13,280 bases of DNA from WTJH01 sp049598145 (GTDB lineage: Bacteria; Bacteroidota; Bacteroidia; Flavobacteriales; Flavobacteriaceae): the NCBI GenBank assembly GCA_049598145.1, contig JBMYNJ010000041.1, positions 1 to 13,280 of the forward strand, in the 5' to 3' direction. Shown one piece after another: positions 1 through 7,521 of the stretch. Position numbers and translations under genes: made by a program. Within the stretch, counting starts at the first letter, position 1. Each line of letters starts with the position of its first letter. The notes under the pieces are model-generated. The model did no database searches. It worked only from the letters and a program-made list of their open reading frames with translations, and was not told the DNA's origin.

Positions 1-122
1 AAGTTGGAGTATTTCTATTTCCTTCCTACCTTTGTTATGGCTATCAAGGCGATGGTGATAAAATTGGAGTGAGTCAACCCCTAAAAATCTATATCCATCT
101 TTTGGAGCACCGAATCAATTAA
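1..122 (+). CDS. gldI: FKBP-type peptidyl-prolyl isomerase, C-terminal fragment (probable gliding lipoprotein GldI)
   Basis: The window opens inside this gene; the frame beginning at base 3 stays open until TAA at 120-122, giving the last 39 residues. They contain LFPSYLCYGYQGDGDKIG followed by PLKIYIHLL, which matches the closing strands of an FKBP fold (usual form: LPS.LAYG..G...IP.N..L.F.VEL). FKBPs catalyse cis-trans isomerisation of X-Pro bonds. The form without the usual IPPN, with a GD..KIG turn instead, resembles what I recall of GldI, the FKBP-type lipoprotein needed for gliding in Flavobacterium. The GldI name is inference because the lipobox and most of the domain lie outside the window; the FKBP assignment is firmer. 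The next gene starts only 12 bases downstream, so the two are probably co-transcribed. A different periplasmic FKBP is the main alternative. Confidence 0.68.
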   Translation, partial: VGVFLFPSYLCYGYQGDGDKIGVSQPLKIYIHLLEHRIN

Positions 123-134
123 TTTTAAATCTCT

Positions 135-1211
135 ATGAAACCAACTCTTCTCTTATTTACATTTCTCTTAGTCTTGAGTCACTGCAAATCTCCATACCCC
201 CATTTAGACAATGGAATGTATGCGGATATGGAAACCAATAAAGGAACTATTCTTTTAAGTCTCGCCTATGACAAAACCCCCGTCACGGTAGCCAATTTTA
301 TTGCCCTAACGGAGGGAAATCACAATCAAGTATCTCCAGAATTTAAAGGAAAACCTTATTACGAAGGAATTGTATTTCATCGAGTCATTCAAGATTTTAT
401 GATCCAAGGAGGAGACCCTACCGGAATGGGATCTGGCGGGCCCGGATACCGATTTGACGACGAAATAACCGACCTCAAACACGATGGCCCCGGAATATTA
501 TCTATGGCCAATGCTGGTCCAGGAACCAATGGAAGTCAATTTTTCATCACCCACAAAGAAACCCCATGGCTCGATGGGAAACATACCGTTTTTGGGTTTG
601 TAGTGGAAGGTCAAAATGTTGTAGATTCGATTGCTCAAAACGACACCATCCGTAAGATTAAAATTATCCGAAAAGGGAAAGAAGCGAAAAGTTTTGACGC
701 TCCTAAAGTTTTCGATGACTATTTATCCAACAAAGAAGCAAAAGAAAAGGAGGCCGCTGCTAAAGCTGCAGCCATCAAAAAGGAAAATACAGATCGGTTT
801 GACCAATTAAAATCACAGACCACCAATGCCGAATCTGGCCTGTCCTATGTGATTACCACCCAGGGATCAGGGCCTTCGGTGACTACCACCAACAAAGCCC
901 TAACACATTATGCCGTTTATTTTACTGACGGCACTTTATTAGATACAAGTTTATCGGAGGTAGCGGATCGCAACGACATGTTGAATGAAGCCAAACTTGC
1001 CGCAGGAAAATATGTGCCTATTTTGGCAGATACCTCCCCAGAAGCCGAACTCATTGCTGGATTTAAAGAAGGGGTTGCCCTATTAAAGCAGGGAGATAAA
1101 GCTACCGTATTTTTACCCTCCAATTTGGCTTATGGAGAAAAAGGTCGTAGCGGGATTGCTCCCAATACAGACCTGATTTTCGAATTGGAAATTGTTGAAG
1201 TGATCGAATAA
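135..1211 (+). CDS. Cyclophilin-FKBP fusion lipoprotein (dual-family peptidyl-prolyl isomerase)
   Basis: A 358-residue envelope prolyl isomerase with two unrelated catalytic folds. Residues 1-17 are a lipoprotein signal peptide ending in the lipobox LSHC (Cys17), so the mature protein should be lipid-anchored and face the periplasm or be membrane associated. Residues about 28-178 are a cyclophilin: FHRVIQDFMIQGGD at 81-94, NGSQFF at 132-137 and WLDGKH at 145-150 supply counterparts of CypA Arg55, Phe60, Met61, Gln63, Phe113, Trp121 and His126 (here Arg83, Phe88, Met89, Gln91, Phe137, Trp145, His150), so this domain should be active. Residues about 195-228 are a Lys/Glu/Ala-rich, probably helical linker. 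Residues about 230-358 are an FKBP domain with GFKEGVALLKQGDKA, FLPSNLAYG and IAPNTDLIFELE. Such cyclophilin-FKBP fusions are known in Bacteroidota and a few other lineages. The gene lies 12 bases after another FKBP gene. Its substrates are not evident. Confidence 0.93.
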   Translation: MKPTLLLFTFLLVLSHCKSPYPHLDNGMYADMETNKGTILLSLAYDKTPVTVANFIALTEGNHNQVSPEFKGKPYYEGIVFHRVIQDFMIQGGDPTGMGSGGPGYRFDDEITDLKHDGPGILSMANAGPGTNGSQFFITHKETPWLDGKHTVFGFVVEGQNVVDSIAQNDTIRKIKIIRKGKEAKSFDAPKVFDDYLSNKEAKEKEAAAKAAAIKKENTDRFDQLKSQTTNAESGLSYVITTQGSGPSVTTTNKALTHYAVYFTDGTLLDTSLSEVADRNDMLNEAKLAAGKYVPILADTSPEAELIAGFKEGVALLKQGDKATVFLPSNLAYGEKGRSGIAPNTDLIFELEIVEVIE

Positions 1212-1223
1212 AAAACACTTCTT

Positions 1224-2324
1224 ATGGTCAATAATCAACTGCACCGGTGGAGGAAATTGCTCCTCGGATGCAGTTTTTTTTTAATCGCTTGGCTGCTCCC
1301 TTATCTTACAAACGAACATTCCTCTGGCGTCGGGGCTTTCTATTTTTCCAAGTTCTATAGATTTTCACAAAGGACAACAGCCATTTTCTTCGACCGGATT
1401 CCCATCTCAGTAGGGGACTTGTGCTACGCTTTAGTTATCCTGAGCTTTTTCTATGCAAGCATTAAATACTTCCGAAATCCCCGTCTTTTATTCTCCCACT
1501 GGAAACTATGGGTCTTTTGGTTGGGCTTGCTTTTTTTAGTATTTCAATTGCGCTGGGGGCTCAACTATCAGCGCGTCGCAACTTTTCCAATTCAAAAAGA
1601 ATTTCAGGAGTTCAATTCCGATGCTTTGATACGAACGGTTGCGCAATTAATTGATCAAACCAATAGCCTTCATCAAGAATTAAGCCCACATCCCGATTCT
1701 ATTGCTCACATCCCCTATTCTAAGAAAGAGCTCCAAAAAATAATTGAAAATGCATCTTATTTTAAATCCTTTCAAACTCCGGTAAAATTGAAGCACTCGG
1801 AATGGAGTCTTGCACTTTCGTATATGGGATATTCCGGTTATGTAAACCCTTGGACCCTAGAAGCACAAGTCAATCGAAAAATTCCAAAAATGAGTTATGT
1901 AATTACGGCAGCTCACGAACTGCAACACCAATTGGGGATTGCTCCCGAGAATGAAGCCAATTTTGGAGCCTTTTTAGCCACCAGTTCACATCCCGATCCA
2001 TGGATTCAATTGGCGGCAAACAGCTTTGCTTTGCGTTATTGCCTCTCGGCACTTTGGCAAAACATACCCGAAGAAGCCAAAACCCTTCAAAAAAAAATCC
2101 ATCCGGGAATCCTTGCTGGTTATCGTGAACAAGTCGCCTTTTGGAAGCGTTATGAAAACCCCTTGGAGAACCTATTTAAATGGTCATACGATCATTTTTT
2201 AAAGGCTCAAGGACAAGCTCTGGGGATCCAATCTTATGGAGCTGTAGTGCAATTACTTATTCAACATTTTGAAAATAAAGAAACTACACTTGAAAACACA
2301 AAAAAAATCCTTATTTTAGAATAA
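1224..2324 (+). CDS. DUF3810 family membrane protein with HExxH zinc-metalloprotease-like motif
   Basis: A 366-residue protein that I recognise as the DUF3810 family, common in Bacteroidota and of unknown function. Three hydrophobic segments lie at about 11-28, 62-84 and 93-110; the rest (about 111-366) is a soluble domain. The key feature is AAHELQHQLGIAPENEANFG at 229-248: HELQH (231-235) fits the zincin HExxH motif, with His231 and His235 as likely zinc ligands and Glu232 as catalytic base. Glu242 and Glu244 lie just downstream, and one could be a ligand, although that spacing is shorter than in classical gluzincins. A zinc-dependent membrane-anchored peptidase is therefore an inference, not an established function. 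The start ATG follows the prolyl isomerase stop by 12 bases, suggesting one transcript. The gene has unusual homopolymer runs (T9 at 1274-1282, A9 at 2089-2097, A8 at 2300-2307), but the frame is intact throughout. Confidence 0.85.
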   Translation: MVNNQLHRWRKLLLGCSFFLIAWLLPYLTNEHSSGVGAFYFSKFYRFSQRTTAIFFDRIPISVGDLCYALVILSFFYASIKYFRNPRLLFSHWKLWVFWLGLLFLVFQLRWGLNYQRVATFPIQKEFQEFNSDALIRTVAQLIDQTNSLHQELSPHPDSIAHIPYSKKELQKIIENASYFKSFQTPVKLKHSEWSLALSYMGYSGYVNPWTLEAQVNRKIPKMSYVITAAHELQHQLGIAPENEANFGAFLATSSHPDPWIQLAANSFALRYCLSALWQNIPEEAKTLQKKIHPGILAGYREQVAFWKRYENPLENLFKWSYDHFLKAQGQALGIQSYGAVVQLLIQHFENKETTLENTKKILILE

Positions 2325-2380
2325 CTCAAATCTCTGTTGGCGCATAGCGCGAAAGGCATAAACAATTATTACCATCATTC
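2325..2380 (+). promoter_or_regulatory. Largest intergenic gap; possible promoter for the amidohydrolase pair (weak)
   Basis: This 56-base gap is the only spacer over 30 bases in the window and so the likeliest place for an internal promoter. TTGG at 2337-2340 could serve as a Bacteroidota -33 element (TTG), but the sequence about 20 bases later (TAAACAAT, 2359-2366) matches only the TA of the TAnnTTTG -7 consensus. A tiny GCGC-ATA-GCGC inverted repeat lies between them (2340-2350); it has no U tract, so it is not a terminator. No Shine-Dalgarno sequence precedes the ATG at 2381. Confidence 0.2.
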
Positions 2381-5374
2381 ATGAAAAATCTAATTCAAGG
2401 ATTCTTGGCCTTTACTTGGGGCATAGGTGTGCTATCGGCACAGGACTATTTTCCAACCAATACCCAAGTAAAAACAGTGCCCAAAACCATCCATGCATTT
2501 ACGAATGCCACCATACATATCGATGCACAAACCCAGATTGAAACAGCAACTCTACTCATCCAAAACGATCGAGTGATCGGGGTAGGAAAAATACTTCAGG
2601 TACCCAAAAATGCTATAGTTCATTCCCTGGAGGGCAAACATCTTTATCCAGGATTTATTGAACTTCACAGCAATTTTGGGATCGCTGATCCCAAGGCAGT
2701 ACCGAGTAATGGACGAAGTGCCCAATATACCGCCGACCGAGAGGGATACTACTGGAACGATCACATCCGAAGCGAATACAATCCCCAAGACGACTTTAAA
2801 TTTGATTCCAATAAAGCAGAGAGCCTCCGAAAGATGGGCTTTGGACTGGTGAATACTCACCGAACATCTGGAATTCATCGAGGAACCAGTATTTTAGTCG
2901 CACCTGCTAAACAGTCCACAGATGCCTATCGAATGCGAAAAACCCAAGTGGCGGAACACTATTCGTTCCGGAAAAGCAGGGCTTCTCGCCAATCCTATCC
3001 CAGTTCTGTGATGGGGGCTATTGCACTGATTCGGCAATTGCACGCCGATGCCTCTTGGTACGCAGAAGGAAATGCCTCCAATACCGATTTAAGCTTAGAG
3101 GCATTAAACCAAAACAAGTCGTTGGCGAAAATTTTTGATACCTCAAATGCGCTCGATATGCTCCGAGCGGCCCGACTCGGCCAGGAACTACAACTGGAAT
3201 TTGCCATTGTTTCTGATGGACGAGCTTATGAATACTTACGTACGCTTAAAAAGCTTCGTCCCACCTTGATTATTCCTATCGACTTCCCAAAATCCTATCC
3301 CGTAGACGACCCCCTTCTCGCTTCTAAGATCAACTTAAATCAACTCCGATACTGGAACCAAGCTCCTGCCAATCCGGCTCAACTGGCTGCAGCTAATATT
3401 CCCTTTGCCCTCACCAGTAAAGGCCACAAAAACCCTGCTGATTTTTTTAAACATCTACGGCAAGCAGTGGCTTATGGATTGAGTAAAAAAGAAGCTTTAA
3501 AAGCCTTGACCCAAACCCCTGCAAAAATTTTAGGGATCTCAGATGCCGGTCATCTCCGCAAAGGAGCTATTGCTAACTTTTTAATTACTGATGGAGACTT
3601 ATTTGACTCAAAAACTCAAATTCTCGAAAATTGGGTCATCGGTACTCAGGACCTTTTAAAAACTTCCAAAGAAAAAGATATTGATGGAGCATACAGCTTC
3701 CAACTTAATGATCAAGAATACACCTTGAAGCTCAAAAAAAGTACTGATAAAATAAATGCCGAAGTTTATAAAGACACTTTAAAACTAAAATCTAAAGCAA
3801 AATACACCAATGGATGGCTATCGGTCAGCTTTTTTGAATCGGGGAATACGGCACAACTTTCGGCCCGAGTAGTGGAAACCGACCAACAAATTGAAGGCAA
3901 TGCGCTCAGTTTTGATGGAAAAAAATTGCCTTTCGCGCTACAACCACAAACCCATACCGAAAGTAAAACCCTAAAGGAAAAATCAAAGAAAGCACCTCAC
4001 ACACCCCCCGTGCATGAGGTCACATATCCCAACAATGCTTTTGGATGGAAAGAACTCCCCAAACCCAGTAATGTTTTATTTCAAAACGCGACGATTTGGA
4101 CCAATGAAGCTGAAGGAATTTTGGATCAAGCCGATGTACAAGTTAAAAATGGAAAAATTGTCGGAGTTGGTAAGAGTTTAGATCCTACTGGATTCACCGT
4201 TATCGATGCCAATGGGAAACATCTGACCAGCGGAATCATTGATGAACATTCCCATATTGGAGCTTCGAGTATTAACGAAGGAGGGCAAAATTCTTCGGCA
4301 GAGGTGCGCATAGCTGATGTTTTAGACCCAACAGATATCGATCTGTATAGAAATCTAAGCGGGGGCGTAACGACGATTCAGATTCTCCATGGATCGGCAA
4401 ATCCCATCGGAGGTCGATCGGCCATTATCAAATTGCGCTGGGGGAAAACGGCGGATGAAATGCTCTATGAAAATGCCCAACCTTTCATCAAATTTGCCCT
4501 TGGGGAAAATGTCAAACAATCCAATTGGCAGAGTTATACTCGTTTCCCGCAGACCCGTATGGGAGTTGAGCAGGTGTACGTTGATTACTTTACCCGAGCT
4601 CAGGAATACGGAAGAAAATGGAAAGCTTATCGCAGTTTAAGCGCACGCCAAAAATCAAAATCCAAGGCCCCTCGTTTCGATTATGAGATGGAAGTTTTAT
4701 TAGAAATCATTGAAGGAAAACGTTTTATTTCCTGTCATTCCTACGTTCAAAGTGAAATTAATATGCTGATGAAAGTTGCTGAACAATTCGGTTTCCGTGT
4801 CAATACCTTTACACACATTTTGGAAGGATATAAAGTAGCGGACAAAATGCAGAAACACGGAGCAGGTGGCTCCAGCTTCTCCGACTGGTGGGCCTACAAA
4901 TACGAGGTGAATGATGCCATACCCTACAATGCGGCCATTATGCACGATGCCGGAGTAGTTGTCGCCATTAATTCTGACGATGCTGAAATGTCGAGACGTT
5001 TGAATCAAGAAGCTGCCAAAGCAGTCAAATATGGTGGGGTTTCTGAGGAAGAAGCCTGGAAGTTTGTGACGCTCAATCCTGCTAAGTTATTGCGTATAGA
5101 CGATCATGTAGGAAGCATAAAGGTAGGCAAAGAAGCAGATCTAGTTTTGTGGTCCGATCATCCTTTGTCGATCTACAGCATCGCTGAAAAAACGATGATT
5201 GATGGGATCTTTTATTACGAAGCCGATCAGGTATCCAAACAAATGCAAATAGCACAAGAAGAAAGACAACATTTAATGGAGCAAATGCTCAATGCCCAAG
5301 TTCATGGAGACAAACCGAAGGCACCCATACAAAAAATGAAAAGAGAATTTCACTGTGAAACTTTAGACGAATAG
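2381..5374 (+). CDS. Exported two-domain amidohydrolase; N-terminal domain degenerate, C-terminal domain with intact metal site
   Basis: A 997-residue protein with a signal peptide (1-20, probable cut LSA|QD), so it is exported. Residues about 35-425 form an amidohydrolase-like domain (VIGVGK, GKHLYPGFI) in which the metal-binding HxH is HSN (96-98) and the later His/Asp ligands cannot be found, so it is probably non-catalytic. Residues about 430-555 look like a beta-rich linker ending in a Lys/Pro-rich stretch. Residues about 563-945 form a second amidohydrolase domain with HSH (623-625), a candidate bridging lysine in FIKFALGEN (Lys704), CHS (His786), THILEG (His812) and NSDDAE (Asp866), then the typical GSIKVGKEADLVLW closing strands. 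This half should bind metal and hydrolyse an amide or related bond; imidazolonepropionase-like or peptide-cleaving relatives are plausible, but the substrate cannot be read from sequence. A charged tail (946-997) follows. The next gene, a related amidohydrolase, starts 2 bases after the stop. Confidence 0.88.
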   Translation: MKNLIQGFLAFTWGIGVLSAQDYFPTNTQVKTVPKTIHAFTNATIHIDAQTQIETATLLIQNDRVIGVGKILQVPKNAIVHSLEGKHLYPGFIELHSNFGIADPKAVPSNGRSAQYTADREGYYWNDHIRSEYNPQDDFKFDSNKAESLRKMGFGLVNTHRTSGIHRGTSILVAPAKQSTDAYRMRKTQVAEHYSFRKSRASRQSYPSSVMGAIALIRQLHADASWYAEGNASNTDLSLEALNQNKSLAKIFDTSNALDMLRAARLGQELQLEFAIVSDGRAYEYLRTLKKLRPTLIIPIDFPKSYPVDDPLLASKINLNQLRYWNQAPANPAQLAAANIPFALTSKGHKNPADFFKHLRQAVAYGLSKKEALKALTQTPAKILGISDAGHLRKGAIANFLITDGDLFDSKTQILENWVIGTQDLLKTSKEKDIDGAYSFQLNDQEYTLKLKKSTDKINAEVYKDTLKLKSKAKYTNGWLSVSFFESGNTAQLSARVVETDQQIEGNALSFDGKKLPFALQPQTHTESKTLKEKSKKAPHTPPVHEVTYPNNAFGWKELPKPSNVLFQNATIWTNEAEGILDQADVQVKNGKIVGVGKSLDPTGFTVIDANGKHLTSGIIDEHSHIGASSINEGGQNSSAEVRIADVLDPTDIDLYRNLSGGVTTIQILHGSANPIGGRSAIIKLRWGKTADEMLYENAQPFIKFALGENVKQSNWQSYTRFPQTRMGVEQVYVDYFTRAQEYGRKWKAYRSLSARQKSKSKAPRFDYEMEVLLEIIEGKRFISCHSYVQSEINMLMKVAEQFGFRVNTFTHILEGYKVADKMQKHGAGGSSFSDWWAYKYEVNDAIPYNAAIMHDAGVVVAINSDDAEMSRRLNQEAAKAVKYGGVSEEEAWKFVTLNPAKLLRIDDHVGSIKVGKEADLVLWSDHPLSIYSIAEKTMIDGIFYYEADQVSKQMQIAQEERQHLMEQMLNAQVHGDKPKAPIQKMKREFHCETLDE

Positions 5375-5376
5375 TC

Positions 5377-6693
5377 ATGAAAAATATCCATATATATTAC
5401 CGTAGAATTAGCAGCCTTATGCTCATATTTGGCTGTGGAATTTTAATCCATGCGCAACAAACCCCGGGAGCTCCACAAAGCCAAAGCATCCTGATCACAG
5501 GAGCAACCGCCCACTTGGGTGATGGCACTGTGCTGGAGAACAGTGCTCTGGGATTTTCCGAAGGAAAAATTGTAGAAATCAACTCTTCAGATGCGATCCA
5601 AAATTCCTATGACCGAACCATTGATGCACGGGGTAAGCACCTCTATCCCGGGTTTATTGCCCTCAACGCCACTCTGGGGTTGGTAGAAATCGATGCCGTT
5701 CGTCCAACCAATGATGTAGACGAACTCGGACAATTTATCCCCCATATCCGTAGCATTATTGCCTATAATGCCGAATCTAGAATAGTGGAAAGTGTGCGGC
5801 CAAACGGCATCCTTACTGCACAAATCTGTCCCAGAGGAGGAAGTATTTCCGGGAAATCTAGTGTAGTCCAGTTAGATGCCTGGAACTGGGAAGATGCGGC
5901 TTTAAAGATCGATGAAGGCATTCACCTGAACTGGCCTAGCCCCTACCAATCCGGTCGCTGGTGGTTGGGAGAAGACCCTACCCTGAAAGCCAATAAAAAC
6001 TATCCCAAACAGGTACAAAGCATCCGCAGTTTTTTTGAACAAGCACAGGCCTATCATCAAAATTCAAAAGGTCAGCGTACCAATTTACCCTTAGCCGCCA
6101 TGAAAGGGGTCTTCGAAGGTCAAACACAGATTTATGTGCATGCTTCGCAGGAAAAGCAAATCGTGGATGCAATCGTATTTTTAAAAAGCATGGGGCTAGA
6201 GAAAATCGTTTTAGTCGGAGGAGAAGATGGTACTAAACAGGTTCAATTCTTAAAAAAACACAAAATCCCCGTAGTAATTAATCAACCGCACACTTTACCC
6301 AAAGGAGAAGATGACGATCCCAAAGAAACCTTTAAAAGAGCCGCAACCCTTCAAAAAGCTGGATTAGTGGTAGGGATTGATGTTCGGGGGCGAATGGAGC
6401 GTATGAATACCCGAAACCTCCCCTTCTATGCAGGAAGCTTTGCAGCCTATGGCATGGACAAAGAGGATGCCTTAGGTTTAATTACTTTAAATGCCGCTAA
6501 AATTTTAGGGATGGATGCACAATTAGGGAGTCTGGCTGTAGGAAAAGATGCTACTTTTTTCCTCAGTGCAGGAGATGCTCTAGATATGCGCACCAATCAA
6601 TTGGAACACGCATTTATACAAGGACGTGAATTAAGTTTGGAAACCCACCAAACTCAATTGTGGAAACGCTATCTGCCCAAGGTGACCGAATAG
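5377..6693 (+). CDS. Exported amidohydrolase-like protein lacking the HxH metal motif (probable pseudoenzyme or partner subunit)
   Basis: A 438-residue protein with an N-terminal signal peptide (basic start, hydrophobic stretch 12-24, probable cut IHA|QQ at 26/27). The first strands (ILITGATAHLGDGT, GKHLYPGFI) and the last (LGSLAVGKDATFFLSAGD) are typical of the amidohydrolase composite fold. However, the HxH position after GFI reads ALN (95-97), so the two first metal histidines are absent. Candidate later ligands remain: His255 in IYVHASQ, His305 in INQPHTLP and Asp335 in VVGIDVRGR. The section around residues 120-165 resembles the same section of the degenerate N-terminal half of the preceding protein, indicating shared ancestry. 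Only 2 bases separate it from that gene, so translation is probably coupled and the proteins may work together. An inactive structural or regulatory subunit is inferred; unusual metal use is the alternative. Cys20 is not in a good lipobox (Phe at -2), so I prefer signal peptidase I. Confidence 0.85.
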   Translation: MKNIHIYYRRISSLMLIFGCGILIHAQQTPGAPQSQSILITGATAHLGDGTVLENSALGFSEGKIVEINSSDAIQNSYDRTIDARGKHLYPGFIALNATLGLVEIDAVRPTNDVDELGQFIPHIRSIIAYNAESRIVESVRPNGILTAQICPRGGSISGKSSVVQLDAWNWEDAALKIDEGIHLNWPSPYQSGRWWLGEDPTLKANKNYPKQVQSIRSFFEQAQAYHQNSKGQRTNLPLAAMKGVFEGQTQIYVHASQEKQIVDAIVFLKSMGLEKIVLVGGEDGTKQVQFLKKHKIPVVINQPHTLPKGEDDDPKETFKRAATLQKAGLVVGIDVRGRMERMNTRNLPFYAGSFAAYGMDKEDALGLITLNAAKILGMDAQLGSLAVGKDATFFLSAGDALDMRTNQLEHAFIQGRELSLETHQTQLWKRYLPKVTE

Positions 6694-6703
6694 CCTTAGG
6701 ATC

Positions 6704-7492
6704 ATGCAATCCATTTCTAGTCTGCAAAACGATCGGATCAAGCAATTGATTAAACTTCAGCAACGATCCCGGAGTCGAAAACAAACGGGAATGTTTTGTA
6801 TTGAAGGGATCCGTGAGATTGAAAGAGCCCTTTTGGGCGGCTACCAAATGGAACACTTCTATCGTGTTGTCCCCGAAAAAACCCCTTCAGAGAAAATCGA
6901 GACCCTACTGGAGGGTTCTGAAGCAAAAACGACTTGGGTTACCCCTAAAATCATGGAGCAGCTTTGCTATCGAACATCGAATCAGGTTCTTGCTGTGGCA
7001 CATCAAAAAAAACATGATCTGGGAGAGATTAAATTTTCCGATCAAGGCTTGTATTTAATTGTCGAGGGAATCGAAAAACCCGGCAACTTAGGGGCTCTAT
7101 TGAGAACGGCAGGAGGATTGGGGTTAGACGGTGTTTGGATAGTCAATAAACAAACCGATCTCTACCATCCCAACTGTATCCGAAATAGTATGGGTGCCGT
7201 TTTTCGAATTCCGACTGTTGTGGGTGCTTTAGAGGAATGGCGGCCCTTTTTCCAAAAAGAAAATATTTCAATTATTGGTGCGGCTTTACACAACCAATCC
7301 ATCCCCCTGGAACAAGTAAAGTTTCAACGTCCCTGTGCTATTGCTGTCGGAAATGAAGCCGAGGGGCTAAGTAATGCACTAATTGAGGAATGTTTCGTTT
7401 TGGCAAAAATCCCGATGGCCAATGATATCGATTCGTTAAATGTATCTGTAGCCGCAGCTATGTTTATGCATCAAGCGCTCCAATGGTCTTAA
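6704..7492 (+). CDS. TrmH/SpoU-family (SPOUT) RNA 2'-O-methyltransferase
   Basis: A 262-residue S-adenosylmethionine-dependent RNA methyltransferase. Residues about 1-100 form the N-terminal RNA-binding part of the SpoU group (KQTGMFCIEGIREIERAL at 26-43). Residues about 115-260 are the knotted SPOUT catalytic domain with all three signature motifs: EKPGNLGALLRTA at 124-136 (Asn128, Arg134), AVGNEAEGLS at 214-223, and IPMANDIDSLNVSVAAA at 236-252. These build the trefoil knot that binds the cofactor. Members methylate ribose 2'-OH groups in tRNA or 23S rRNA; the size and N-terminal part suggest an RlmB/TsnR-like rRNA enzyme, but the target nucleotide cannot be deduced. The start lies 10 bases after the amidohydrolase stop, behind a TAGGA that could act as a weak ribosome binding site. 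The function is unrelated to the preceding genes, so the link is probably just operon packing. Confidence 0.92.
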   Translation: MQSISSLQNDRIKQLIKLQQRSRSRKQTGMFCIEGIREIERALLGGYQMEHFYRVVPEKTPSEKIETLLEGSEAKTTWVTPKIMEQLCYRTSNQVLAVAHQKKHDLGEIKFSDQGLYLIVEGIEKPGNLGALLRTAGGLGLDGVWIVNKQTDLYHPNCIRNSMGAVFRIPTVVGALEEWRPFFQKENISIIGAALHNQSIPLEQVKFQRPCAIAVGNEAEGLSNALIEECFVLAKIPMANDIDSLNVSVAAAMFMHQALQWS

Positions 7493-7521
7493 GCCTACCA
7501 AATATTTGTTAATTTAGGAAA

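Noticed and set aside
2338..2352. GCGC-ATA-GCGC inverted repeat as a terminator after the DUF3810 gene.
   Set aside because: The stem is only 4 base pairs with a 3-base loop and no T tract follows.
4700..5008. Minus-strand open frame of 102 codons.
   Set aside because: It is antisense to the conserved catalytic half of the large amidohydrolase and its product shows no recognisable features. Other minus-strand frames (for example 2552-2878 and 9106-9405) are rejected for the same reason.
5360..5460. The two amidohydrolase genes as a single gene broken by a stop or frameshift.
   Set aside because: The second protein has its own start and signal peptide, and the first ends in a natural charged tail, so they are two separate genes.
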